From an uncultured Clostridium sp. (GTDB taxonomy: Bacteria; Bacillota; Clostridia; TANB77; CAG-508): a stretch of 64,000 bases of DNA. Both the position numbers and the translations under genes were made by a program. The first letter of the stretch is position 1, and each line of letters opens with the position of its first letter. The notes below the pieces were generated by a model, which made no database searches, had not been told where the DNA came from, and saw nothing but the letters and a program-made list of their open reading frames with translations. Below, piece after piece: positions 35,943-44,444 of this stretch. Location of the stretch: NCBI GenBank assembly GCA_900551615.1, contig URWN01000003.1, forward strand, positions 1 through 64,000. The letters are read 5' to 3'.

Positions 35943-37781
35943 ATGTTAGAAAAAATAAATTCATCAGAAGATGTAAAAAAACTGAAAATAGAAGAAAAAA
36001 AGAAACTAGCACAAGAAATAAGAGAATATATATTACAAGTAGTATCAGAAAATGGAGGGCACTTAGCATCAAACCTAGGAGTGGTAGAATTAACACTGGC
36101 GTTACATAGTGTATTTAATACTCCAAAAGACAAAATAGTATGGGATGTTGGACATCAAGCATATACACATAAAATAATAACAGGAAGAAGAGAACAATTT
36201 AAAACGTTGAGGCAAAAAGATGGACTTGCAGGTTTTCCAAAAACAAGTGAATCAGAATATGATAGTTTTAATACAGGACATAGTAGCACATCAATATCAG
36301 CGGCATTAGGAATGGCAAGAGCAAGAGATTTAAAAGGTGAAAATAATCAAGTAATTGCAGTAATAGGTGATGGTGCATTAACAGGCGGAATGGCATTAGA
36401 AGCATTGAACGATGCAGGCTTTAGCAAAACACATATGACAGTTATATTAAATGATAATGAAATGAGTATATCTAAAAATATTGGTGGATTAAATATGTTT
36501 TTAAGCAAATTAAGAACAAAAAAATTATATACAAAATCAAACATATCGGGTAAAAAAGTAATTAGTAAAGTACCAATTATTGGAAAATCAATAGTAAGAA
36601 TAGTTCAAAAAATTAAAAGAAGCATAAAACAATTAATAATACCAAAAATGTTTTTTGAAGATATAGGTTTTACATATTTAGGACCAGTTGATGGACATGA
36701 TATTGAACAATTAGAAAATATAATGAGACTTAGTAAACAAGTAACAGGACCAGTGTTAATACATGTATTAACAAAAAAAGGAAAAGGATATAAAATAGCA
36801 GAAGAAAATCCAGACAAATTCCATGCAACAGCACCATTTGATATTGAAACAGGAAAAACAAAAAAAGAAAAAAAGGAAGATTATTCAAAAATATTTGGAG
36901 AAAAATTAGTAAAATTGGCTGCAAATGATAAAAGAATTGTAGCTGTTACAGCATCTATGAAAGATGGTACAGGACTTACAAAATTTGCAAAAGAATTTCC
37001 AACAAGATTTTTTGATATAGGAATTGCAGAGCAACATGCGTTAACAATGGCAGCAGGAATGGCAAAGGAAGGAATGATACCATTTGTGCCAATATATTCA
37101 TCATTTTATCAAAGAGCTTATGATCAAGTAATACATGACATAGCAATGCAAAATCTACCAGTAATAATGTGTGTAGATAGGGCCGGAATTGTAGGGGCAG
37201 ACGGAGAAACGCATCAAGGTACATTAGATATGGCATTTTTTAGATTAATACCAAATTTAACAATAATGGCACCAAAAGATTTTAAAGAATTAGAAGATAT
37301 GATGGAATTTGCAGTTAAATTAAATAAACCAGTTGTTATAAGATATCCAAGAGGTGGACAAGATGAAAATATAAAATTTGAAGAACATCAAGAAATAGAA
37401 TTAGGAAAATCAGAAATTTTAAAAGAAGGAAAAGACATTAGTATTATAGCAATTGGAAAAAGAGTAGCAGATGCAATGAAAATGGCTGAAAAATATAAAA
37501 AAGAAGATGGAATTGAAGCAGAAGTTGTAAATGCAAGATTTTTAAAACCATTAGATGTGGAAACTATAAAAAAATCAATTGAAAAAACAAAAAATGTAAT
37601 AACAATAGAAGATGGCACAAAAATTAATGGATTAGGAACAGCTATTGAAGAATTAATAGCGGAAAATAATTTACAAAATATTAAATTTGAAAAACAAGCA
37701 TGGCCGGATGAATTTTTAAAGCAAGGGACCACTTGGGACGTTTCTGATGGTACAAAAATGTCCCAAAGGAACCGAGGTTGA
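35943..37781 (+). CDS. dxs: 1-deoxy-D-xylulose-5-phosphate synthase
   Basis: 612-aa thiamine-diphosphate enzyme that makes DXP from pyruvate and glyceraldehyde 3-phosphate, the first step of the MEP isoprenoid route. Motifs: GGHLASNLGVVELTLAL, GDGALTGGMALEALN with the ThDP-binding residues, and the transketolase-type C-terminal half (GIAEQHALTMAAGMA, DRAGIVGADGETHQG). AGGAG precedes the ATG at 35943. Odd: after AWPDEFLKQG the usual family C-terminus is replaced by TTWDVSDGTKMSQRNRG, encoded by a repeat element, so the normal end has been lost or overwritten. Confidence 0.93.
   Translation: MLEKINSSEDVKKLKIEEKKKLAQEIREYILQVVSENGGHLASNLGVVELTLALHSVFNTPKDKIVWDVGHQAYTHKIITGRREQFKTLRQKDGLAGFPKTSESEYDSFNTGHSSTSISAALGMARARDLKGENNQVIAVIGDGALTGGMALEALNDAGFSKTHMTVILNDNEMSISKNIGGLNMFLSKLRTKKLYTKSNISGKKVISKVPIIGKSIVRIVQKIKRSIKQLIIPKMFFEDIGFTYLGPVDGHDIEQLENIMRLSKQVTGPVLIHVLTKKGKGYKIAEENPDKFHATAPFDIETGKTKKEKKEDYSKIFGEKLVKLAANDKRIVAVTASMKDGTGLTKFAKEFPTRFFDIGIAEQHALTMAAGMAKEGMIPFVPIYSSFYQRAYDQVIHDIAMQNLPVIMCVDRAGIVGADGETHQGTLDMAFFRLIPNLTIMAPKDFKELEDMMEFAVKLNKPVVIRYPRGGQDENIKFEEHQEIELGKSEILKEGKDISIIAIGKRVADAMKMAEKYKKEDGIEAEVVNARFLKPLDVETIKKSIEKTKNVITIEDGTKINGLGTAIEELIAENNLQNIKFEKQAWPDEFLKQGTTWDVSDGTKMSQRNRG
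37724..37780 (+). repeat. Composite repeat (type IV) forming the 3' end of dxs
   Basis: TTGGGAC ... GTCCCAA can pair over a loop that contains GACGTTTCTGATGG. This sequence recurs on the minus strand between pssD and pssE (13506-13533). It encodes the last 17 or so residues of Dxs. Confidence 0.7.
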
Positions 37782-37801
37782 ATAAAATTTATAACTAAAA
37801 A

Positions 37802-37830
37802 TGTCCAAAAAGAACCGTCCCTTTTGGACA
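37802..37830 (-). repeat. GGGACG hairpin element (type I), upstream of the S4-domain gene
   Basis: + strand: TGTCCAAAA - AGAACCGTCCC - TTTTGGACA, perfect stem; the minus-strand loop is GGGACGGTTCT. It lies 10-16 bp before the AAGGAGG of the next gene. Confidence 0.92.
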
Positions 37831-37852
37831 TATTGGGCAAGAAGGAGGAAAA

Positions 37853-38656
37853 ATGGATAAACAAAAAATTTTAAGTGACTATAAAAAACAAGAAGATAAA
37901 ATACTGTTAGCACAAATATTAGATAAAATTGAATTCTCAAAACAAAGAGAAAAATTAGAATATACAGACTTTTTAGATATGTATCAAGTTGCATTAGTAA
38001 AAACATTTATGAAAAAAATAGAGTTTTTAAATTATGTTTTATATGGTGGATTTGAAAATGCAGAAAGAAATATACTCATAATATATCCTGAAAAATACGA
38101 TATGAGTATGGTAGAAAAAAACTATTCAAAAATAATTAAAGTTATTAGAGTTTCATTAGGTGATGAAGAAAAAGGAAAATATATTCATAGAAATTATTTA
38201 GGTGGAATTATTAAATTAGGAATGAAAAGGGAAAAAGTAGGAGATATATTGGTTTCAGAAGATGGAGCGGATATTTTAGTAAAAGAAGAAACTGTTGAAA
38301 CATTGAAACAGGAATTAGGAACTTTAACAAGATTTGAAAATGCAAAAATAGAAATTGTAGAATTACAAGAATTAAGAGAACAAGAAATAAAAGTAGAAGA
38401 AATGAATATAATTGTTCCATCTTTGAGACTTGATAATTTTGTTTCAGATTTAGCAAGGACTTCTAGAAGCAAGGCTGTTCAAATTATTGATAGTGAAAGA
38501 GTTTTTATTAACGGTCAGAATGAAACAAAGGCTTCAAAACAAGTGAAATTAGGTGATGTTATAACAATTAGAGGAAAGGGAAGATTTGTTGTTAAAGAAT
38601 TTGGTGGAAATACTAGAAGTGGCAGAACAGTTGTAAAAATAGAAAAATATGTGTAA
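37853..38656 (+). CDS. YlmH-family S4-domain RNA-binding protein
   Basis: 267-aa protein of the YlmH type, which has been linked to ribosome rescue and to cell division gene clusters. Residues 1 to about 175 form the YlmH N-terminal domain (RVSLGDEEKGKYIHRNYLGGIIKLGMKREKVGDI), followed by an S4 RNA-binding domain (about 185-250: LRLDNFVSDLARTSRSKAVQII). RBS AAGGAGG, 4-5 nt before ATG. In many Firmicutes ylmH sits next to sepF and divIVA; here those lie about 23 kb away. Confidence 0.88.
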   Translation: MDKQKILSDYKKQEDKILLAQILDKIEFSKQREKLEYTDFLDMYQVALVKTFMKKIEFLNYVLYGGFENAERNILIIYPEKYDMSMVEKNYSKIIKVIRVSLGDEEKGKYIHRNYLGGIIKLGMKREKVGDILVSEDGADILVKEETVETLKQELGTLTRFENAKIEIVELQELREQEIKVEEMNIIVPSLRLDNFVSDLARTSRSKAVQIIDSERVFINGQNETKASKQVKLGDVITIRGKGRFVVKEFGGNTRSGRTVVKIEKYV

Positions 38657-38716
38657 ATATGTTGGATATAAGTTATAAAAAATATGAAAATTTTAAGATT
38701 AGTAAGGAGTAAAAAT

Positions 38717-39298
38717 ATGATAATAGGAATAGATATAGATGACACATTAACAGATATAAGAGATGAAGTTGGAGCAGAAGCGTTAAAATATGCTAAAAGT
38801 TTGAATAAGGAAATTGATGAAAAAAAAGTAGTTTGGGATAAAAATAATAATGGTAGTAGTTTTAAAGAAAGATATAATTTGAATTATGATGAACTACTAT
38901 ACTTTTTCGGAAATATCCAAGAAAAAATAACAAAAAAAGCTAAACCAAGAGAAGATGTTGTGGAAGTATTGAAAAATTTAAGAAAAGATGGACATAAAAT
39001 ATATATTGTAACTGCTAGAGACAGTGAGTTTCACCATGATCCATATGGATTAAGTAAAACATGGCTTGACAAAAATAATATAGAATATGATAAATTAATT
39101 GTTGATGCAAGAGATAAAGCAAAAGTATGTAAGGAACAAAATGTAGATTTATTTATAGATGATAAATTATCAAATTGTCAAGGCGTTTCAAATGAGGGGA
39201 TTACAACAATTAGAATAACAAATTATACAGATCCACATCAAAATATAATAAATAAGAAAAATTGGAAAGAAATATATGAATATATAAAACAATTATAA
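38717..39298 (+). CDS. HAD-like phosphatase (5'-nucleotidase-like)
   Basis: 193-aa haloacid dehalogenase-type hydrolase. It starts MIIGIDIDDTLTDIRDEVG with the nucleophile motif DIDDT, has a Thr-Ala-Arg segment (VTARDSEFHHDPYG) as motif II and LFIDDKLSNC as motif IV. It resembles the 5'(3')-deoxyribonucleotidase/YqfW-type group; the substrate is not certain. AAGGAG precedes the ATG at 38717; the upstream in-frame ATG at 38684 has no site. Follows the S4 gene by 60 bp. Confidence 0.8.
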   Translation: MIIGIDIDDTLTDIRDEVGAEALKYAKSLNKEIDEKKVVWDKNNNGSSFKERYNLNYDELLYFFGNIQEKITKKAKPREDVVEVLKNLRKDGHKIYIVTARDSEFHHDPYGLSKTWLDKNNIEYDKLIVDARDKAKVCKEQNVDLFIDDKLSNCQGVSNEGITTIRITNYTDPHQNIINKKNWKEIYEYIKQL

Positions 39299-39304
39299 AA
39301 TAAT

Positions 39305-39340
39305 AAAGTCCTTTTGAAAAATGACTATCAAAAGGACTTT
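39305..39340. terminator. Hairpin between convergent HAD gene and rimI
   Basis: Perfect 13-bp stem AAAGTCCTTTTGA / TCAAAAGGACTTT. There is no long T-run after it, but its position between convergent genes suggests bidirectional termination. Confidence 0.55.
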
Positions 39341-39389
39341 AAAATGTTATATAAGTAAGTTCATAAGTTTAATTAATATCTATTTTATA

Positions 39390-39830
39390 TTATAAATGTT
39401 TACTCATTATAATGGCATCACTTTCACCATTATAATATTTTTTTCTAATACCTAATCTATCAAAAGAAAACTTATCATATAAACGAATAGCAGAAAGGTT
39501 ATTTTCATTAACTTCCAAAGTAATAGTTTTTAAATTTAATTTTTTTGAATAATTAATTAAATCATCTAATAAAATAGAGCCAATACCATTATGTCTAAAA
39601 TCTTTTTTTACAACAATATTCATGATATTTGCTTCATCTAAAATAACTTTTAAACCTGCAAAACCAACAATAATATTTTCGCTATTTTTTGCAACTATTA
39701 CATAAGAATTATCACATTCTAATTCATCCTCTAATACATCATAACTCCAAAAGTTATCAAAATTAGAAGATAGAATATCTTTAATACTTTTTAAATCTTC
39801 AATAGACATTTTACTAATTTCAAAATCCAT
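39390..39830 (-). CDS. rimI: Ribosomal protein alanine N-acetyltransferase (GNAT)
   Basis: 146-aa GNAT acetyltransferase. The acetyl-CoA loop reads VKKDFRHNGIGSILLDDLI (RxxGxG), followed by LEVNENNLSAIRLYDKFSF, both typical for RimI. It is expected to acetylate the N-terminal Ala of ribosomal protein S18. Third gene of a minus-strand operon tsaE-tsaB-rimI, 10 bp after tsaB, which is the standard genomic neighbourhood and supports the name. RBS AGGAG. Confidence 0.9.
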   Translation of the reverse strand: MDFEISKMSIEDLKSIKDILSSNFDNFWSYDVLEDELECDNSYVIVAKNSENIIVGFAGLKVILDEANIMNIVVKKDFRHNGIGSILLDDLINYSKKLNLKTITLEVNENNLSAIRLYDKFSFDRLGIRKKYYNGESDAIIMSKHL

Positions 39831-39840
39831 AATTAATCTC

Positions 39841-40509
39841 CTAAATATTTGATTTTAATTTAGCCTCTAATTGAATTTGGGCTTGAGGCTTTTTTAAGTA
39901 TAATGGCAAAATATTTTCACCAATTTTATTTTGTGCTATAAATTTTTTATATCCTGCAATTCCTAAATTTTCAACATTTAAATAGTTAAAAATATCTATT
40001 GAAGTGGAAGAGATTCCGTCTCCAACAAAAGAAATATTTTTATTTTGATATTTGTCATTTAATAATTCTAAAACTTCATTAACAGATTTTGAACAAGGTT
40101 CTTGTAAAACATTATAATTTTCAGATATTAGTTCATACAAGGCAAAATAGCAATTGTCATTTTTGCAATCAATAGTACTACAAATAATTCCGCCTTTTTT
40201 AATGTTGTAAGCTAAAACCTCTAAACTAGAAATTCCAATGCATGGAATATTTATGCTGTCAGAAAAAGCCTTGCAAGTAGCAACTCCAATTCTTATACCA
40301 GTAAAAGAACCAGGACCTATATCAGATACTAATAAATCAATATCTTTTAAACTTAAGTTACATTCTTTAAGTAGTTGTTGAACTAGAGGCATTAGTGTTT
40401 CAGAATGTGTAAGACCATTATCTAATTCTAATTTTTTTATTAAACTTGTATCTTCCAAAATTGCAACACTGCACAATTTACTAGAAGTATCAATAGCTAA
40501 AACTTTCAA
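39841..40509 (-). CDS. tsaB: tRNA t6A biosynthesis protein TsaB
   Basis: 222-aa member of the ASKHA fold (YeaZ) that partners TsaD and TsaE to make N6-threonylcarbamoyladenosine at position 37 of ANN-decoding tRNAs. N-terminal VLAIDTSSKLCSVAIL and DIGPGSFTGIRIGVATCK are diagnostic. The start is TTG, with AAAGGAG located in the last codons of tsaE, 2 bp upstream, so the two are translationally coupled. Confidence 0.93.
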   Translation of the reverse strand: MKVLAIDTSSKLCSVAILEDTSLIKKLELDNGLTHSETLMPLVQQLLKECNLSLKDIDLLVSDIGPGSFTGIRIGVATCKAFSDSINIPCIGISSLEVLAYNIKKGGIICSTIDCKNDNCYFALYELISENYNVLQEPCSKSVNEVLELLNDKYQNKNISFVGDGISSTSIDIFNYLNVENLGIAGYKKFIAQNKIGENILPLYLKKPQAQIQLEAKLKSNI

Positions 40510-40511
40510 AA

Positions 40512-40982
40512 TTATTCTCCTTTCAAAGTATCAATAATATCATCATATTTTTTGCCAAGTGATTGAATATTTAAAATTCTTTCATTTTCATTTAATTCGT
40601 TTCTTGTAAAATTAATTTTAATGTATTCATTTGGAAGAGCATCTTGAATTAGTTCACCCCATTCAATCAGGCATATACCATTTTCAAAATATTCTTCTCC
40701 GCCAATTGCATAGAACTCAGAAGAGTCTTCTAATCTGTAAACATCAAAATGGTAAATGTTAATATCATTTTTTTTATATTCATTTACAATAGTAAAAGTA
40801 GGGCTTGAAATTTCGTTTTCTAGACCAAAATAAGATAAAAAGCCTTCAGTAAATTTTGTCTTTCCAGAGCCTAATTCACCACAAAGTACTATTAAATCAC
40901 CTTTTTTTAGTTTTGAGGCTAGTACTTTTGCTATTTTTTTTGTATCATTTTCAGATTTTGAATTATATATATAATTTTTCAT
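40512..40982 (-). CDS. tsaE: tRNA t6A biosynthesis ATPase TsaE
   Basis: 156-aa P-loop ATPase of the t6A complex. Walker A reads GELGSGKTKFTEG; SSPTFTIVNEY and HFDVYRLED (with the switch residues) and ICLIEWGELI are the family blocks. RBS TAGGAGAT. First gene of the tsaE-tsaB-rimI operon; the upstream 358 bp before mreB contains an inverted-repeat element. Confidence 0.94.
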   Translation of the reverse strand: MKNYIYNSKSENDTKKIAKVLASKLKKGDLIVLCGELGSGKTKFTEGFLSYFGLENEISSPTFTIVNEYKKNDINIYHFDVYRLEDSSEFYAIGGEEYFENGICLIEWGELIQDALPNEYIKINFTRNELNENERILNIQSLGKKYDDIIDTLKGE

Positions 40983-41045
40983 TTAAATCTCCTAAAAATT
41001 TTATATAAATTATTATAAATTGCAATTCATTTATATATTTTGTTG

Positions 41046-41194
41046 AAAAGGTTGTATATATAATATTTTAAATTGAGTTTGAACTGATTAATTTATTAAT
41101 ATTTATGTTTGTAGTGTGTATCTATGATTTGAATTTGTAGTATCTTAAACGCCTTGGAAAACGGGAATTTCAAATATTATAAATACAACCTTTT
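41046..41194. repeat. 149-bp element with 23-bp inverted repeats
   Basis: Arms at 41046-41068 and 41172-41194 match over 23 bp with one mismatch (AAAAGGTTGTAT ... ATACAACCTTTT). The interior of 103 bp has no open frame. It lies in the divergent tsaE/mreB intergenic region (40983-41340). Similar in size and design to the element at 30440; both have ATTTCAAA next to the right arm. Could be a MITE-like element or a small structured RNA. Confidence 0.6.
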
Positions 41195-41256
41195 ATTTAT
41201 GTAATTTTGATTGTAACTATTATAATATAAAAAAACAAAAAATTCAATGAAATCTA

Positions 41257-41285
41257 TTGATAAATTTTATTAATTGTAATATAAT
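41257..41285 (+). promoter_or_regulatory. Sigma-A-type promoter of mreB
   Basis: TTGATA (41257-41262), 17-nt spacer, TATAAT (41280-41285), 56 bp before the GTG start. Confidence 0.75.
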
Positions 41286-41340
41286 CGTAACGAAAATGTA
41301 ACAAAAGTGAAACAAATAAAAAAGGAAGGGAAGAAGTTAC

Positions 41341-42348
41341 GTGTTAAAATTTGGATTTGGACAAGATGTTGGAATAGATTTAGGAACAGCAACAGTAATT
41401 GTATATATAAAAGGAAAAGGAATAGTATTAAGAGAACCATCAGTAGTAGCTGTAGATAGAAACTCAGGAGATGTATTAGCAGTTGGTGGAGAAGCAAGAA
41501 GAATGATAGGAAGAACACCAGGAAACATAATAGCAACAAGACCATTAAGAGACGGTGTAATTTCTGATTATACAGTAACAGAAAAAATGTTAAAACATTT
41601 TATAGGAAAAGTATGTGGAAAATCAATATTTGCACCAAGAATAATGATTTGTATACCATCACAAGTAACAGAAGTTGAAAAAAAGGCAGTAATAGATGCT
41701 GCAATTCAAGCAGGAGCAAGGAAAGTGTATCTAATAGAAGAGCCAATAGCAGCAGCAATAGGAGCTGGAATAGATATATCAAAACCATGTGGAAATATGG
41801 TAGTAGATATTGGTGGTGGAACAACAGACATAGCAGTAATCTCATTGGGAGGCTCAGTTGTAAGTACATCTTTAAAAGTTGCTGGAGATAAATTTGATGA
41901 ATATATAGTAAAATATATTAAGAAAAAACATAATATAGCAATAGGTGAAAGAACAGCAGAAGACCTAAAAATCAATATAGGATGTGTATATCCAAAAATC
42001 CAAGACACAGAAATGGATATAAGAGGAAGAGACTTAACAACAGGATTACCAAAAACAATAACTGTACATTCAAGCGAAATGTTAGAAGCATTAATAGAAC
42101 CAGCAATGATGATTGTTGATGCAGTTCATAGTGTATTAGAAAGAACACCACCAGAATTAGCAGCAGACATAAGTGACAAAGGAATATATATGACAGGTGG
42201 AGGTTGCTTAATAGATGGACTTGATAAGTTATTACAAGAAAAAACAGGTATAAATGTAATGATTGCTCAAGACTCAATTTCATGTGTAGCATTAGGAACA
42301 GGAAAAGCATTAGATAACTTAGATACATTAGATGGAAAATCAAAATAA
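41341..42348 (+). CDS. mreB: Rod-shape determining protein MreB
   Basis: 335-aa bacterial actin that organises side-wall synthesis. Phosphate loops and nucleotide site: DVGIDLGTATVIVYIKGKGI, MVVDIGGGTTDIAVISLGG, and the C-terminal GIYMTGGGCLIDGL. The start is GTG preceded by AAGGAAGGGAAG. There is no mreC/mreD after it, so it may be a paralogue of the Mbl/MreBH type rather than the operon MreB; sequence reading does not decide. Confidence 0.92.
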   Translation: MLKFGFGQDVGIDLGTATVIVYIKGKGIVLREPSVVAVDRNSGDVLAVGGEARRMIGRTPGNIIATRPLRDGVISDYTVTEKMLKHFIGKVCGKSIFAPRIMICIPSQVTEVEKKAVIDAAIQAGARKVYLIEEPIAAAIGAGIDISKPCGNMVVDIGGGTTDIAVISLGGSVVSTSLKVAGDKFDEYIVKYIKKKHNIAIGERTAEDLKINIGCVYPKIQDTEMDIRGRDLTTGLPKTITVHSSEMLEALIEPAMMIVDAVHSVLERTPPELAADISDKGIYMTGGGCLIDGLDKLLQEKTGINVMIAQDSISCVALGTGKALDNLDTLDGKSK

Positions 42349-42355
42349 AAATAAG

Positions 42356-42384
42356 TGTCCTTTTGGGACGGTTCTTTTTGGACA
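42356..42384 (+). repeat. GGGACG hairpin element (type I), 3' of mreB
   Basis: TGTCCTTTT - GGGACGGTTCT - TTTTGGACA. The outer TGTCC/GGACA pairs hold; the inner four pairs are lost because the left arm has TTTT instead of AAAA. Confidence 0.85.
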
Positions 42385-42459
42385 TCGTCTTTTAAAAGGA
42401 CATTTTTAAATATGGATTTATAGTTGTTTTAAAAGAACACAAATGGAAGGAAAAATAAA

Positions 42460-43797
42460 ATGAGTAAAGTAGTAAGATTTGTAACATTAGGATGTAAAGT
42501 AAATCAATATGAGACAAATGCAATGGCACAAAAATTTCTAGAAAAAGGATATAAAATAATAGAAGAAATAACACCAGAAAATGAGCATATAAATCCTGAT
42601 ATATGTATAATAAATACATGTACTGTAACAAATATGTCAGACAGAAAATCAAGACAAATGCTAAGAAGAATGAAAGAAAAAAATCAAAATACAATAGTAG
42701 TTGCAGTTGGATGTTATGCACAAGTTGCAAAAGAGGAATTAGCAAAAATTCCGGAAATTGATTTAGTTCTAGGAAATAATGAAAAAGTAGAAATTGTAAA
42801 ATATGTAGAAGAGTACCTAAATAATCATATAGATAATATAAAACTTGATGATGTAATGTATTCAAAGGAATTTTCTGATTTTGGAGATGTAACATATACA
42901 GAAAAAACTAGAGCAGTTATTAAAATTCAAGATGGATGTGATAGATTTTGTTCATATTGCATAATACCATATGCTAGAGGAAGAGTAAGAAGTAGGAAAC
43001 CAGAAAGTATATTGTCAGAAATAACACAAATAGCATCAAAAGGAATAAAAGAAGTTGTAATAACAGGGATTCACATAGCGTCATATGGAAAAGACTTTGC
43101 AATGAGCAAAGATTCAAAATTAGAAAATTATAGATTAATAGATTTATTAGAAGAAATAAATGAAATCAAAGGAATAGAAAGAATACGATTAGGTTCAATA
43201 GAGCCATTACTTATAACAGAAGAATTTGTAGGAAGACTAAAAAAATTGGAAAAAATATGTCATCATTTTCATTTATCATTACAAAGTGGATGTGATGAAA
43301 CTTTAAAAAGAATGAATAGAAGATATACTATTGAACAATTTAAAGAAATTGTAAAAATATTACGAAAAACATATGATGATGTTAATTTAACAACAGATAT
43401 AATAGTAGGTTTTCCAGGTGAAACAGAAGAAGAATTTAACAAAACATATCAATTTTTGGAAGAAATCAAATTTTATAAAATGCATGTATTTAAATATTCA
43501 CCACGAAAAGGGACAAAAGCTGCAGTGATGCCAAATCAAATAGCTGGGAATATAAAAGAAGAAAGAAGTAAAAGATTAATAGAACTATCAGATAAAAATG
43601 AAATGGAGTATAATGAATCATATATTGGAAAGAAAGTAGAAGTATTATTTGAAGAAGAAAAATCAGAAACATATAAAGGACATACACAAAATTATATAAT
43701 GGTACACTGCAAATCTGATAAAAATCTTGATAATAAAATAGTTAAGGTAATATGCAAAAAAGCAGAAAAAGAACATATTGAAAGTGAAGTTTTATAA
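42460..43797 (+). CDS. mtaB: tRNA (t6A37) methylthiotransferase MtaB
   Basis: 445-aa radical SAM enzyme that adds a methylthio group to t6A37 of tRNA. The N-terminal UPF0004 domain has TLGCKVNQYETNAM with cluster ligands continuing in NTCTVTN and VGCYAQ; the radical SAM motif is CDRFCSYCIIPYARG; a C-terminal TRAM-like domain follows (about residues 375-440). The GCKVNQ signature separates MtaB from MiaB. RBS GGAAGGAAAA. Its substrate is made by the nearby tsaE/tsaB products. Confidence 0.94.
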   Translation: MSKVVRFVTLGCKVNQYETNAMAQKFLEKGYKIIEEITPENEHINPDICIINTCTVTNMSDRKSRQMLRRMKEKNQNTIVVAVGCYAQVAKEELAKIPEIDLVLGNNEKVEIVKYVEEYLNNHIDNIKLDDVMYSKEFSDFGDVTYTEKTRAVIKIQDGCDRFCSYCIIPYARGRVRSRKPESILSEITQIASKGIKEVVITGIHIASYGKDFAMSKDSKLENYRLIDLLEEINEIKGIERIRLGSIEPLLITEEFVGRLKKLEKICHHFHLSLQSGCDETLKRMNRRYTIEQFKEIVKILRKTYDDVNLTTDIIVGFPGETEEEFNKTYQFLEEIKFYKMHVFKYSPRKGTKAAVMPNQIAGNIKEERSKRLIELSDKNEMEYNESYIGKKVEVLFEEEKSETYKGHTQNYIMVHCKSDKNLDNKIVKVICKKAEKEHIESEVL

Positions 43798-43866
43798 AAT
43801 AGGAAAATGTAACAAAAATGTAATATTTATGTAATAAAAACTTAATACAAAAAAAGTTTAAAACCC

Positions 43867-43895
43867 TTGATAAATATTTTTAAATGTAGTATAAA
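43867..43895 (+). promoter_or_regulatory. Sigma-A-type promoter of the gene at 43933
   Basis: TTGATA (43867-43872), 17-nt spacer, TATAAA (43890-43895), followed by an AAAGGAGG ribosome binding site. Confidence 0.7.
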
Positions 43896-43932
43896 ATATG
43901 TAGAGATAATTAATACAAAGGAGGAACTACAG

Positions 43933-44244
43933 ATGGCAGAAATAAATCAAGAAAACGGTGTATTTGGCGGAGTTTCATTTGGAAATGAAGTAAATGAAAA
44001 TGCTGTTGTTGAAAATGCAGGAACAATTAGAAATGAAGCATTACCAGCAAAAGTAGGATTTTGGCAAAAATTCAAATCTTTCTGGTTACAAGATATTGAT
44101 TGGAATAAAGAAATAAAAGTTGAATTAACACCAGGTCAACAAAAAGTTGAAGATGAAATAAATGAATTTTTACATCAAGAAATCACTTGGGAAAAAGTAC
44201 ATGATTTCTTATTCCAAGATATTTCTTTTGGAAAGAAAAAATAA
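43933..44244 (+). CDS. Small protein with internal FxxQ(D/E)I repeats, unknown
   Basis: 103-aa acidic soluble protein; family not recognised. The second half holds three imperfect copies of one short motif: FWLQDIDWNKE, FLHQEITWEKV and FLFQDISFGKK, with a final Lys-rich tail. The first 40 residues are Asn/Glu/Val-rich and probably flexible. It has its own promoter, an AAAGGAGG site 9-10 nt before the ATG, and a terminator, so it looks like a well-expressed single gene. A type I hairpin lies 13 bp after the stop. Confidence 0.75.
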   Translation: MAEINQENGVFGGVSFGNEVNENAVVENAGTIRNEALPAKVGFWQKFKSFWLQDIDWNKEIKVELTPGQQKVEDEINEFLHQEITWEKVHDFLFQDISFGKKK

Positions 44245-44257
44245 TTTAGGCTAATTG

Positions 44258-44286
44258 TGTCCAAAAGGGACGGTTCTTTTTGGACA
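44258..44286 (+). repeat. GGGACG hairpin element (type I), left flank of the transposase
   Basis: Perfect stem TGTCCAAAA / TTTTGGACA, loop GGGACGGTTCT. It is in inverted orientation to the copy at 45230; the two bracket the RAYT gene. Confidence 0.92.
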
Positions 44287-44336
44287 TTTTATTATTTATA
44301 AGTAATATAAATAATGTGAATTTTTTGTAAAAATTA

Positions 44337-44380
44337 AAAAAAGTATAGCACATCAATAAAAAATGTGTTATACTTTTTTT
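44337..44380 (+). terminator. Terminator after the gene at 43933
   Basis: Stem AAAAAAGTATAGCACAT / ATGTGTTATACTTTTTT (one G-T pair) ending in a T-run. Confidence 0.85.
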
Positions 44381-44444
44381 GTTTAATTGCTATTTTTGGG
44401 GGAAAATAGAAAATATTTAAAATAAAAATTAAAGGAGTGATTTT

